Positions 40,989 to 53,861 of a stretch of DNA of 64,000 nucleotides are shown in pieces. The translations under genes and the position numbers were made by a program. Below the pieces are notes generated by a model. The model was given only the letters and a program-made list of their open reading frames with translations, made no database searches and was not told the origin of the DNA. Source of the DNA: Thamnaconus septentrionalis (Eukaryota; Chordata; Actinopteri; Tetraodontiformes; Monacanthidae); contig CM020508.1 of NCBI GenBank assembly GCA_009823395.1, positions 4,020,515 through 4,084,514 of the forward strand. The letters run 5' to 3'. Every line of letters starts with the position of its first letter. Positions within the stretch are counted from its first letter, which is position 1.

Positions 40989-43029
40989 CACTGGCTACAG
41001 ATGGTGCAGCCAGGCCCCGACTCTGGCGACCACTAATCTGTTTATGGCTGTGCTGCGGGACAGCAGGAGTGTTAATCCCGACCGCTGAAACAACAATGAG
41101 CGCTTTTGCCCACAATGAAGGACGGAGGGAGGAACACAGGGGAACGGAGGAGGACGGCGAGCGACCCGGAAAACACTGGAGCCCACATTTCGGCGACACA
41201 AACTTATCGATGGACTCGTTTGATGGTCGGATAAATCAAAAGTTACATTCAAACTTGAAAGCTAAAACGCCCCCTTTGACGTGCAAAACCGCTGTCTGCT
41301 ATTCTCTGCAGCGCAGCGACACAGATGTTAACGCAAACTGCCGCTCACCTGATTATCAGCGGCTGTTCATCCAATATTCCAGTGAATTGTCAGCATCTTC
41401 GCACCAAAATAAAATAAGATAATAATAATAAAAAAAAATCCCAAACCACAACCTGCTTCCTTCCTGCCGCTGGAGGAGGAAAGTCCCCGCGGAGGTCTGA
41501 CCAGTAAAAAAAACACGCTAAGAGTACAGTGGCAAAGCCGGCGGGCACGGAATAATACCCGTCTCCGGGGCTAATCCGCTCTGAGAGCACATCATCCGCC
41601 CAGCTGATCAGGGCCGGCGGACGGACGGCGGCAGGTGGGGCGACGCCACTGTTTACGTTTCAGGGGAGGAGAGAGAGAGAGAGGAAGAGAGAGAGAGAGA
41701 CATAGTGAAGTAAGAGGAGGAGGGACCTGCAGAGGTGCTGAATTCATCCAGTGGCAGCAGGAGGCTGCAAACAGAGGGCTAAACACACTGTTTCCAGGGC
41801 TGAGACGCAGATTTACTGAGATTCTTTCTCATAGTTTTACTGATGGGCTCGTGATACTTCTTTCAATTCAAACAACAGCGAGACGTTTCTGGAGCCTGCC
41901 CTGATGCCATTCTCCCTGCTTACAAGTCAAAGACATGCAAAAACTAGTTTTAAAATGTATAATTTTAAACCATAAAAGCGGATTTTGTAACATTTTTTGG
42001 TCACCTTTTTTAATCTTAAACTTTTTCCTGTTTCTAACTAGATTAAACCCTTTAATTCTCAATGTGCTCATCACCTTCTGGCTGAGCCATTTCCTCATAA
42101 AACAACACGCTGGCTGCAATCACTCAGTCAGATTCCCTTTACGGCTATAATTTGAGCGGAAAAAAAAAAAAAAAGAGTGGCCGCACCTTCTTTTCTTCTC
42201 CCTCCCTCCCTCCCTCTTTCCTTCCCTCACCTGGAGGACCTTTGATGTGGTGAAGCAGGTGGGCCCCGTGACCTCCTGCTTGGAATGCAATGATGGGAAC
42301 TGGGAGGAACTAGAAGGATGTGTGTGGTGGGGGGTGTGGTTGAGTGTTGGTGGTGTTGGTGGTGGGGCGGAGCAGTCGGCGTCGTCGAGACGAGCTGAGC
42401 TGCAATCAAGGGCGGGTTCGAGCGCTTTGGCGTCCCTCAACACGGGCCGTAAAAAAAAAAAAACCTGGCGGAGGGATTGGGCTGCTCTTCCTGAATCAGC
42501 AGCTGCCCACTGATTGTCTCTCACCGTCACCACCGCCGTGACGCAGCTTCAGGGCGATGTTGTGGCAGCAGCAGCAGCAGCAGCACAGGTGGCTAATTGT
42601 GCTGCGTTTATCTGCTGACTGGAGGTCAGGATGTCACACGCTCACACAGGGCAGGACTGGCTGGCGTGGCCAGTGTGGGCGTGGTGGGACGGGTAGGTGG
42701 GGGTGGGAGGGGAAATGACATCATAGCCGCTGCTGCAGGAGCAGGAGGAGGAGTCTCGGCGCTTTGAGCTCTCGGGAGGCTTTCTGGGACGCTGCCCGAA
42801 TCAGAAAAAAAAAATCCATGGAAGTGGTGGTGGTGGTGGTGGTGGTGGGGGGAATCCCGGCGTATATTACAGTTTCCATGCAGCCGACACGCGGCGGCCT
42901 GTGCAAACACATGGTGGCGTGTCAAGGGGCCACAGAAAACACGGAACAGACACGCGGGAGGTCGTTAGACGGCGAAGGTCTTTCTCAGCAGCAGAAACTT
43001 CCCTCCCGCGTCTTCCTTCCACATGTTTA

Positions 43030-43097
<68 letters not shown>
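43030..43097 (+). repeat. (CA)n microsatellite
   Basis: About 33 uninterrupted CA units. Confidence 0.97.
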
Positions 43098-43098
<1 letters not shown>

Positions 43099-44258
43099 AC
43101 ATCTTCGTCACCACGCCGCCTCTCCTGATGCTGAACTCCTGCCTCTGTTTTCTCAGCTGCTTGGCATTAGTCTTACAAAGTCGCTGCGGTGGCTCTCAGA
43201 TACTTTCCGCTTTCAAAGCGAAACCGCAGCGGGACGCCCGCCGGTGTTGGCAGCGTGCCAGACAGAAGATCTCTGCCTCCGGCCCGACAGGTCCAGCGGG
43301 AGTCAAACGCTTGTCGGAAGCGTTTGGATTTATTAGCGAGTCTCTCCCAGTTTCCAGGAGTTTTGTTGTGTTTTACCGACGTTTTTTTCTGGCGTCACCA
43401 CTGAATGTTTGTACGACGGTAACATTTTGTTTGGTGGCGTGTGAAAGCTGCGTTCACTGCAGGGATAAGAAGACACTGAAGGCATCGCGTTTTCTAGCAT
43501 TTGCGGTCAGTAAAGACACATACTGCTTGATGACTTTGTTGGCTAAACAGAACGGTGTGTTTTTTTTTTGAGAATTTCATCAGGAAATCAGGCGGCCGTA
43601 AACTGACAGAGAGGATTAATTCACAGCTCAGAGTGGAAGCCGAGCAGTTTGACCCGCAGAGAGTCAGCGTGTTTCTTAATTTAATGCGACACGGCCGCGA
43701 CGAGGGCCGGGAGTTCCCGAGGTAACTCCGAGGTTACAGTTATTTCATCTCTTATCGGACAAACTGCGACTGAGTTATGCGTAAATCACAATGGCGGGAT
43801 CCACCCTGATTTATATCTGTGAGATGAAGAGGACCAGCAGACTCACTGCAGTTCAGATCAAAACTCTGCTCTGCTCTTTGTTTCCCTTCAGCTACAGTGA
43901 AACCACTGGAATTGGGAAAGCAGACGACACAAAAGGTGAATGAGTTTTTCTCTACGCTGCGGGGTCAGCGTTCCTTTCGCCTCTTGACCCTTTAGACGCC
44001 TCATTATTGGGTTTTTGCGCTCGGGTCGAGAGGTCAGCTGACATCGGTAAACAGAGAGGTCGATGGCGGCGCCTGGTCGGACCGGCGCTCGCTGCGATCT
44101 GCGAGCTCCAGACGCTGACTGCGGCAAGTTTTAGGAACTTAATCACTATTAAAATCCAGTGGCGGGACCCTCTAAAGTTCACATTCTGACACAGACAATT
44201 CAGCGTTTTCTTAAAATGATGTATACGACACCACTAAAACTCAAGTCCAATCCTGCTG

Positions 44259-44368
44259 ACAACACAACACAACACAACACAACACAACACAACACAACAC
44301 AACACAACACAACACAACACAACACAACACAACACAACACAACACAACACAACACAACACAACACAAC
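44259..44368 (+). repeat. (AACAC)n pentanucleotide array
   Basis: Nearly 22 perfect AACAC units with no interruption. Confidence 0.98.
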
Positions 44369-45082
44369 GTTGCCTCTCAACAGCAGAGAATGAAGCGGGA
44401 TGGGAAGTGGCAAGTGGAGGCACGAGGCTGCAGAGACGGCAGTAAGAGTGGGAACAGCTGTAAAACCAGGAGGTGAGTCTCCAGAGTGAGTGAGCTAAGA
44501 TCTGGATCAGAGCCACTGGAGCTGCCAGAGGAGTATTTATAGCTATTAAGGTGACGACACGTCTCAGCGTGATCAGCATCGTCCGCACGTCGGACTGCAG
44601 TTTTTCATTCTGGTTGCTTCCTGCTCGTGCGACCTCGCTTCCACGGTGAACTCCACCGCTATGTGACCTCAGCCGGGTTGATATTGAATATATTTGCTGG
44701 GCAAGTATGTCAACGCGCCAATTGTCTAGGTTGGAATTTTTTTCTTGATCACCGCAATACTACAAACACACACTTTCAGCATTAAAGGATAAAAGACAAA
44801 AGGACGTCTTGAATTCCATTTTTCTTTTTGCGCGTAAACAGCAAAAACCAAAGCTGCAATTAAAGCTTTAAAAAAAAAATCAACAACAGAGGACTAGAAA
44901 ACTCCACCTAAACATAAATACGGACCATAAAACTGCTCATTAGTAAAAGTTAAGATGAAAAAAAAAGAAAAGAGCCGACTCCCCACGAGCGGGTTTAAAA
45001 TTCCTACGGCTCTCGAAGCAGCGCCCAGGTTGTTTTACAGCTCCGCCCTCCTGCACCGGCACGCCGTCACGCACCGGCCCAA

Positions 45083-45118
45083 CCCCGCCCCCTCCAGGTC
45101 GCAACTGATTCCTATTGG
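45083..45118 (-). promoter_or_regulatory. GC box and CCAAT box, promoter-like
   Basis: On the minus strand CCAAT (45118-45114) is followed by GGGGGCGGGG (45092-45083), 21 bases apart, in a CpG-bearing stretch. This fits a promoter pointing the same way as nhs, but no downstream exon was recognised. Confidence 0.25.
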
Positions 45119-45602
45119 CTGGCAACAGCTCCTCCACACAGCTCAAATGCTTCACGTGCAGCAAGGGGAGGAAAAAAGGGGGCGTGTCCCTCCCGGGCCG
45201 ACCCCTCTGCCCTCTAGACACACCTGGCCCGACCTTTGACCCCAGGCTTTTGTCTCTGCCCGGCGCTCCCGTCTCACAGGCACCTTAAACTGGAGGCGGG
45301 AGCTGTTGGAAAGCAGCGTGAAAGAGGAGAAGAAGAGTTCCCTGCTGCTCCGGTGAAAAAAAAGAGAGAGAGGAAGGAAGAAAGAAAGAAAGACAAAAGA
45401 AAGAAAGAGAGACAGAAGAGCCACGTGAGCTGCGAGTTCAGCTCACATGAGCCTTTTTACTGGAACCTTGGCTGCATTAGGTTTTTTTAAGAAAGGGGGA
45501 AAAAAAAGGAGCCGAAACAAAAGTTCTTTTCTCTCTCTGGCCACAGAGGATGAAAAGGAAGCAGGAGAGAATTTGACTTTTCCACAAGTTCAAAGAGGAA
45601 TA

Positions 45603-45630
<28 letters not shown>
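45603..45630 (+). repeat. (CT)n microsatellite
   Basis: About 14 CT units. Confidence 0.93.
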
Positions 45631-45634
<4 letters not shown>

Positions 45635-47924
45635 CAGAGCCAACACACTTCATCGAGCGTTTTGTTCCTGCACGTCAGCGCTGCAAGCGTGTAGCATGCA
45701 GAAGACGTTATGTAATGCCAAAACAATGAACCACGTGCGGCCAGCTGCAGCACGGCACATGAAAGAACGGTTTATACATCTGCACTGGCAAAAACAACTT
45801 AAAAAAAAAAAAAAAAACCTCCTGGAGGTCACGCAGTAGGTGCCTGGAGGTCACAGTGGCGGAGAAGAGCCAGAGGAGGAACAGCCACCGTGTGTGTCTG
45901 TGTGTCGGATCTTCTTCTTCTTCTTCTTTTGCAGCGTCTTGAGTACAAACACGCCCAGTGTGGATGTGTGCGGCCGTCCAGGACTGTGTCCACAGTTTAC
46001 ACAGCAGGAGAGGAGGAGGAGGAAGAGGAGGAGGAGGGGAGAAGGACACATTTTCCAAAGAGCAAACAGCAAAAAGAAAGAAAGAAAGAACCAAACTTGA
46101 GTGTTTAGTTCATGAATGAAGGGACCAGTTTCCAGTCAGAGTGTCTTCAGGAATGTATTAGAAAAAACAAGAACAAGTATGACTTGACAGCTCATGCATT
46201 TTTTTTGGTATTTCTGGATTATTCAGGAGACAGGGAGAAGTTTTCAACGAGGTAACACAAGTCTGTTTACATGACTGATTGACCTGCTGCTTCGTCCCTT
46301 CACCTCATAAACAAAAAACAGCAGCCACTCATCCATCAGCCTGTTATTCAGTAGGTGTCAGCAGAGGCGGCAATGTGTGCAATGAGCATGAGCGCCCTCA
46401 AAAAAAAAAGAAAAAAAAAAAGCTAAATTATCCAGGACCGCCTCTGGGTGTCAGACTGTCAGCGGCGACTCTGGTTCTACCCAGTTTCAGTTTTCCGCTG
46501 GAGAAAAAAAAAAAGTGTTTCCCAGTCGGACGTTTTGGCTGTGCAGCCGTGGCTCCAGGTGGGCCAGAATATGCAGACTGTTATATAATAGTCTGAGCGG
46601 TTTTTCTCTGCGCCGCTTCCTGTCTAAACACCGGCTGCATGTGCGCTTGTGTGTGTAAGCCTCTGGTTTGACCAGTTTACTGGCACATGTGGCACCGTGA
46701 CGGACGTCAAGGCAGACGCAGCGAGGTGGGCGGAGCGACAGGGTAAAAGAGAGGATGCAGGATGATGTGCGGAGTCGCGTTTGTTTTTGGAGAGACAACT
46801 TCTGCAGGATCCGGACAGGCTGCAGCTCGAAAAGCTCTCCGGGCTTCTGACCAGTTGGGTGAAGCTGAGGTCAGAGTCGACCGCTGGCTTGTGTGTGGCC
46901 GTAAAGAGGGCGTGGCCTCCAGTCTGTAATAGTCACCACTTCCTGGTACGACCAGAGGCCTGAATGTCGGAAAACAAAATGTGACGCAGGTTAGCTAAAA
47001 CCGACTGTCCGAACTGGAGCCGCTGACCTCTGATGCACTGCTACTGTTGCTGGCGCAGGATTGGGCGGTGGCGGTCTAAGGGAGGGGCTTAGCTGAGGGT
47101 CGAGCGCTGTTGACTTGTTTGGGCGGCTCCGTTATAACCAGATGATAAATTAAACACTCACAATTCAACAACAAATCATTGTTATATTTCCCCCTTTCCC
47201 TTCCACGAGTTGAACTAATAAAAAATGATTGACCAGACGAAAGCGCGCTAGAGCAAACGACTTCCTGACTAAAAACAGCTGGTGGCAGGTGAGGGAGGAA
47301 CACAAGGTCATGCAAGGTCGCCTGTGAGCCGGCGTTCAGGTTTGTGAACCGAGGGCGGCGCCGTGTTACGGCTTATAACGTCACGCGACGCAAACGGCAG
47401 AGGCAAACCTGCGCTCAGCTGGAAACAATGAGGTTTTTACATGCAGAAGGTTGTAAACACATTATTTCTACCCAGCAGGGCGGCGAGCTGGAGTGCAGCG
47501 GCCCGAGTCGCCCTCTGGCCCCGCCGGAGACTTAACGAGGTGAGCCTTCGCTCGTTAGCGAGGCGACGTTACCCACAACAGAGGAACCACAAGTGAGAGC
47601 GACTCGTCGTGACTGACTGAGTCCTGGAGCTCGGCGGAGGGACGGAGGGACGGAGGGACGGAGGGATGACTTTCGGATGTGACAGAAGGTCAAGGCAGCG
47701 ACGGAGGGAAACAACCGGGTTGGAAAAAACACGTGGAGGGCGTGTGCTCTTTCTCTCTCACAGCTCCTCAGTGGCAGTCAGGAAACTCATACCGAGGAAA
47801 AAGTCCTTGGCACATGTGAGACTCGTAGGAAGAGAAAAGATATAAAATACCCGACGTGCCAAAGAGGAAAACAAAAAGAAGTGTATTTTGTTGGATTTGA
47901 CAAATCACCGAATAAGTGAGTGGG

Positions 47925-47990
47925 TACTTACCTGTTGATGACAGGACGGAATCAGCAGGGGGCAGCAAACATGGAAAAGAGAGAAAGAGA
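47925..47990 (-). promoter_or_regulatory. nhs: Candidate recursive splice site in nhs intron
   Basis: The minus strand reads a long pyrimidine-rich tract (tctttctctttctctctttt, then a C/T-rich stretch) ending atcaacag, directly followed by gtaagtaccc. The AG is at 47933-47932 and the GT at 47931-47930. An acceptor fused to a consensus donor is the layout of recursive splice sites in long introns. It could also be the donor of an unrecognised exon. Confidence 0.35.
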
Positions 47991-49889
47991 AAGACTTTAT
48001 TAGCTCATTTTATCATTTTCATTTGTAGCATTTAAATGCTTTTTTTTTTTTTTTTTTTTTTTTTCTATCCCTGCATGGAAACCAAACACCTTCAGCTTAC
48101 TATCTTCGCATCGTGGTTCATTTCTTTTAGACAAAATTTTCCAACTGCTGGACTCTGACGTCACGCATGGAAAGAGTGAAATAAAGAAGAAAGAGTCCCG
48201 GGCGGAGGATGAGGGAGCGGAGAGCCGGCAGAGCCCGGAGGGGAGTCAGTCCTCCTCTCTGAGTGCTCCGTGAATGGGCCGGCTAAGCGGCCCGGACGCC
48301 AGTAAGCAGAGGAATCATGAGGTCACCGGGTGCTGAGCGCCGCAGGCGACACATGCCGGCGAGCTGAAAGAGCGGAGAAGCTTTGTGGCGACGGCAGCGC
48401 AGCTGAAGAGCAGATCTGGATCTGGATGTGACTGGACGAATCTGATCTGATCTCTGTTTTAGGGCTGATAAACTGGCCAACATGGTTGTGCTGATGCCCA
48501 GTTTGACAGCAGGGTGCGTCTGCATCAACTCTGCGTAGGGTTTTTGTTTTCTTTGACCTTTATTAATCATTTTTGAACAGCAATTCATGTGCAATGATCG
48601 AGGAGCCGAAGATCGACGACAGTCAGCAGCAGTGACCGGACCAGTGGCAGCCAATCAGACAAGGCCACTCCGTTTATGACCTTTCTTTGGCTTCATCTTC
48701 ATTTTAAATTCTCCAGTTCCAGTATAAGTTTGGAATAATGTATGTTTTACTATCATTACAGACTCTCTTCCATTAGGACAGATGCTGCAGAATGAACTCA
48801 ATCCTGGATTATTGTGACAACTGCAGCTGATCACGGAGTCGTGATCCACTCTTTAAAGGCGGTAAACGAGCGAGAAGGCCGTGAAGGAAGTGACCTGCGG
48901 ATGAATGACCGTGAAGCGAAGCGTGGAGGAGGAAGGTCGGCCGACCGGCCGGCCTGCGTCATTCAAAAGCTCTTCAAAAGAGCGAAGGGACGGGAAACGA
49001 AGCAGGAGCTCATCAATCAGCCTGAGGCTGAGGAAACTCTCATTGCCACCGCGAACTGCAGCTTCCTGTGAGTTGAGCTGGACGGTTACTGCTCAGATTG
49101 TCGGGTGTGGGCTCCACGATCGGCCCGCTGGCCCACTGGCCCGCCTGCCTGCCTGGGTGGCTTCACACAAGACCACCAGCGCACAGAAGAAGAAGAAGAA
49201 GAAGAAGAAGAAGAAAAAACCCCAAACCCCAGATCTCGGTCAAGTCAAACTCTGATTTCGTCCCTGCTCACTCAGAGGTGAGACCGCAGGACCGCTCGGC
49301 CTGCCGAGGCCAGAAACCCCCAGCAACAAATTGAAGCCACGCCCCTGGCCGCTCTCGGCAGGCGGAGTGTCTGCTGAGCTCTGCATTTTTGCATTTTTTC
49401 CCCTCGCTGCCATCGACGAGACGGAAAATCAAACAAGAAAAACAAGATAACGTGTGACCCCGAGCCTGCCAGCCGGCCCGGCTGTTATCGGCCGCGGCGG
49501 CGGCGCTGTGGAGAAACACTGGGCACGCTTCCTGTCATTTTTCACCGAGGTCGAAAAACCAGAGCAGAGAAGAAACACAACAAAATCAAAACAGGAAGGA
49601 AAAAAGAAGGAAAAAAGAAAAAAACAATTTGCAGGACGAGTCGGGACGATAATCATAACAAGCAGCCGGGACTCTTTCCTCCCAGTGAAGCACCTGTGGG
49701 AGCTGCAGTCCAGCCATAAAAAACACATCATGCCTTTAAATCTGCCCGGGAACACTCCAGAGGTCGCGACCCCAGAGAGCGAATCAGGGGCTGAATAATG
49801 CAACATGTGTTTGTTCTGCTGGCTGTTGAGGCTTTGCTCCTCTGGACGTACAGAATTCCAACAAAACTCCACAAGCTCCTCCGCTGACA

Positions 49890-49975
49890 GACGAGGAGGA
49901 GGTGGTGGAGGAGGATGAGGAGGAGGAGGAGGCAGAGAAGGAGAAGGAGGAGGAGGAGGAGGAGAAGAAGGAGGA
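49890..49975 (+). repeat. GAG/GGA-rich purine tract
   Basis: Imperfect GGA and GAG triplets over about 85 bases; the ORF on the complement is low-complexity and not a gene. Confidence 0.85.
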
Positions 49976-50023
49976 TCCTGTCTGCAGCTGAACAAACAGC
50001 TCATGCAGCATGTCGAGGATCAG

Positions 50024-50024
<1 letters not shown>

Positions 50025-50066
<42 letters not shown>
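50025..50066 (+). repeat. (TG)n microsatellite
   Basis: About 20 TG units. Confidence 0.96.
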
Positions 50067-50067
<1 letters not shown>

Positions 50068-52742
50068 CCTTCTTCATGCACTGCAGCAGACCAGCGACAC
50101 TGATAACACGCAGATATGAGGGAGGGGACTGGAACACACACTGCTGCTGTGTCGCGTGGGGTCGGCAAACAGAGCTGATGCATTCTGGGTAGTGGATTAC
50201 TTTCATAAATCGGGGGGGGGGGGTGCTTTTATGCACACGAGAGAAATACAACTGGATGATGATCAAGATCGTAATGATTTTCAGGCAGTGCAGTCTTTTT
50301 TTCAAAATGTGATTCAAACTGATTGTCGAAAGACAAATTAAAAATCAATGAATTGAACTCAAAAAGTTTGTGATTGTATTCAGTCCCAAAACAGAAGGAT
50401 TGGTTGATTGTTATGGTTTTACAGGCATTTAAAAAGGTCCTAAATTCTAACTCTATCAATAAATACAGTCTCTCTACTTGGAGTCAACTTCCCAGGAACC
50501 AACTTCTCAGTTGTGGAAACCAGCAGCTACTTTAGACAAAGGACCCGGCAGCTCTTCCAGGTGAGTGACAACACCTGCAGCCAGGTGTTCCCCCACTGGA
50601 ACCTGCCTGTGGGCTTCAACCTGAGGGCTGAATGTGCTGTTTTTTTTGTTTTTTTTGCAGAGATTAATGGAGATTCTGGATTGTAAAAAAAAACAACAAA
50701 CACTGAACTTTTGCTAACATTTAGCTTTATGCGGTGAGACAACAGCGACTGAGTGTGTTTGTTTTTGTTTCACATTTGCCAGCCAGCACATCTCATCATC
50801 TGGGCACCAACCAGAGAGCTGAACCACAGACACCTTGTAGCTCAGTGAGCGAATGATTAAAAGGCTCCGAGTGGAGAAAACATCGTTCATTCCCAGCAGC
50901 TGTTTTCTGTGGAGCTGTACAGTTTATTTTTCTTCTTCCTCCAGATAATGAATCACGCCAGGCCGCTCGGCTGGAGTCCGTCATGAAAAATGAAGATGCA
51001 GAAATTTTTGGGGTCTGCAGAAAATCGACCTTTAAATCAGCTCCGGCACTTGGAGCCCAGAACGAGTCAGGCACTTACAACACATTTTTTTTTCTTCCAA
51101 ATTAGGGCGATTAAACTTATATAAAGCTCGAGCTGTTTGGCTAATTTAACACAACAACCGCAACGAAACCAAATGCCGGGTGAGGCAGCAGCACCGCCGC
51201 CGCCGGCGGGACGGTGGGGAGGGAGGGAACGAGGTGGCGACTGTTCCGGGTTCTGATGCACACGGCCGTAAATCAACAGATAACTGACAGAGTAAATGTC
51301 AGGCCTGGAGGAGAAGGGCAGGACGGCTCCCTGCAGCCATAAATACACCATGCAGGCAGCAGAGCCGAGCCCAGCGCTGCACAGCTGACTGCCGTCACAT
51401 TTATAAATCACAGCAAGAGAGAGAGAGTTACTCCAGTTTACACCATCCCAGCAGCAGCAGCAGCCGCTTCAGATTCACCAGGAACGCCCCTAAATATCAG
51501 CAGAGGGCCGGAAGCTGCAGCGGTGAGGACGGTTCCGAGCGGCTGCGCCCGCCGGGCCGAGCCTGAGAAGCTCCCAGAGGCCGCTTTGGTTCCCAGCGGA
51601 GTCGCGTTTCAGCCGCCTGCTGAAGCCTTTTTGTTTACACCTCCGGCGAGTCGAGCTCCCCGCTAAACAAGTTTCCTGGGGCGCGGCGGCCCGTATCGAT
51701 TTCTCAAATCTGCCGCGTGAGAGCGGAACGTCTGCCGCGGTTCCTGCGGCGCACACCTTCTCTTCACGCCTCATTAGGTGTGAATGCACCACCGCAGCGC
51801 AGTCTTCAGTGGTGGGCAGGCGGAAGCTAACGCTATCGTTTGGCTACTTGAGGGTAGGCTGAGCTTAAAAAAAATCAAATTTTAAAAACATGTTTCTACA
51901 GAAGTTGAATGAATTGAGTGCAATAGTGACGCAAGAAATTCTGGGTCTCTTTGATGCTCTTCTCTTTCAACTCAGTCTTAATTAAGACTCAACCGACTCC
52001 TCAAGACAGACTCTTCAATGACTGTGTCCCTCCATTTCACTTATTCACTGATAATTTCCAACAGATCATTTTTTGGTTGCATGCCAAAACAGTTGGTTAC
52101 ATCCAAAAGTTTAGGGTTCATATTAGCATAGTGCAGCCAAAAGTAATGTGCAATATAGCAAGACATCCTTTATTTATATTGCCTAATAAAATATACTTCA
52201 GATTCCTTCTTGGAGCCGCACTTGACTGCAGGCTGATCCACGCAACTGACGTGAAGATTTACAGGAAAAATTCCTGCTGTGATCTCAACTCTGGCTTATG
52301 TGATTGGATCGGCAGATTTCAAATCGACCAATGAAGAAGAGGGGATGAGCGTAGCTGTGTGCGTGTGTGTGTGTGTGTGTCCGATATCCTGCACTGGCTG
52401 TGCACGTGGTGCGGAGCGCTGCTGAATCCTGTCCCTGCAGCTCCCGAGAGGCTCCGACAGCCACTGTCCATCCAAATCCTTCGAGGTCGGCCTTTGCACA
52501 GCGCGCGGAGACGCTGGCGTGCGCGGCACAGGGGTAGAGGAGGGGGAGCGCGCACATCAAAGCGGTGGCCGCCGCGGGGAACTCGTGTTTGTGTTTCGTT
52601 TTTTCTTTCATCTGCCGATCGGTTCCTCCTCCCTGGCTCTGTCAGTGAGATCTGAGGCTTTTATTACCTTAAATAGAAAACACTCGCGTCCAGCAGGCCT
52701 GCACACGAGCGGGAGGAGGAGGTGGGGGGCTGATGGGGGGAA

Positions 52743-52773
52743 GAGGAGGAGGAGGAGGAGGAGGAGGAGGAAG
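52743..52773 (+). repeat. (GGA)n run in G-rich region
   Basis: About nine GGA units. The surrounding 52.7-52.95 kb is strongly G-rich on the plus strand. Confidence 0.88.
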
Positions 52774-53820
52774 ATTGGTCCGGCCCGTCCCTTCCCACAA
52801 CACGGGGCATTAGGATAAACTAGACACCAGGGGCCAGCCAGAGGGGAAGGGAGGGAGGGATGGGGGGGGTGGGGGGCAACAGGCAGAGATCTGGTGGAGG
52901 GGGGAGGTGGGGGAGACGGGAGGGGGAGGGAGAGGAATTTCTTTATTACTTTCTCCAAACTCCTGGAGCTGCTCTCTCTCTCCACTCCCACCGACTGCTG
53001 CTGCTCAGGCCAGGAACAGTCCAAACCGCCACGCTGTAAATCCCCCCCCTCTCCCCATCTGTTGACAAACAGCCCAACACTCGCCAATACTCGTAAAACG
53101 CACAAAACGCACACACGCGCCGGCCGGCAGTGAATTCCTCTCCGCTCGGCAGCTCGTCTGACCGCAGGACTGCGCCGGCCGAGCCGGCCGTTGCTCGCCG
53201 CCTCCAGCTGTGAAGGAGAAAGCGGCGGCGGCGGCGGCGGTTCGGCGAACGGCCTCTCCGTCTGGCGCAGGCGCGAGCAACGACCGCCCTCCACGTGGCC
53301 CCCCAACCCTTTCTCCCCCAATCCCGCTAAGTGACTGGACCGGTGCCAAGCGGAGAACTGAGCCTTCAGACCTGTTTTGAATTTTCCCCCAAAACTACAG
53401 GAGGAAAAAACAAAACAAAACACTTTTGGTGATTTCGGTTGGTTGACTTTTTGGTTGAACGGCCGACAACAGCAGCAACATTTTAATACAGCGCAGGTTT
53501 GGAACACCGCACGTCCCGACAGCAGGGTTTTTAAAACAACACTAAAGGCTCCAGTTGAGGATCCCCGCCCCCCCCAGATTTGTTTGTTGTGGGAAGGATG
53601 TCGGCCTGCTGCGACTCTTCCTTGAAGGTCCCATATTTCCCCCATTTTTTAGACCTTGGATAGTTTTTCATCCTGACTCCAGTGGAGAAGCTTTGCACAA
53701 CTGTTTATCAAAAAACAAATCCAGCAAACTATTTAGTTTAGCCCTGTGTTTATAGCTTTTTGCTAAAAACTTCAACATATTTGGTTCGGGACAGGGGGCA
53801 GAGCCAAAACACGTGCCTGG

Positions 53821-53821
<1 letters not shown>

Positions 53822-53861
<40 letters not shown>
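53822..53861 (+). repeat. (GT)n microsatellite
   Basis: About 19 GT units. Confidence 0.96.

Noticed and set aside
44259..44368. CRISPR-like regular array
   Set aside because: It is a pure pentanucleotide repeat without spacers, in a vertebrate genome.
50481..50561. Possible plus-strand exon reading GVNFPGTNFSVVETSSYF, followed by GTGAGT
   Set aside because: No acceptor, no partner exons and no family match; a donor-like site alone is weak.
52608..53645. 345-residue minus-strand open frame
   Set aside because: Composition is low-complexity ([17 protein letters not shown] from simple repeats), there is no family resemblance, and it spans G-rich repeats.
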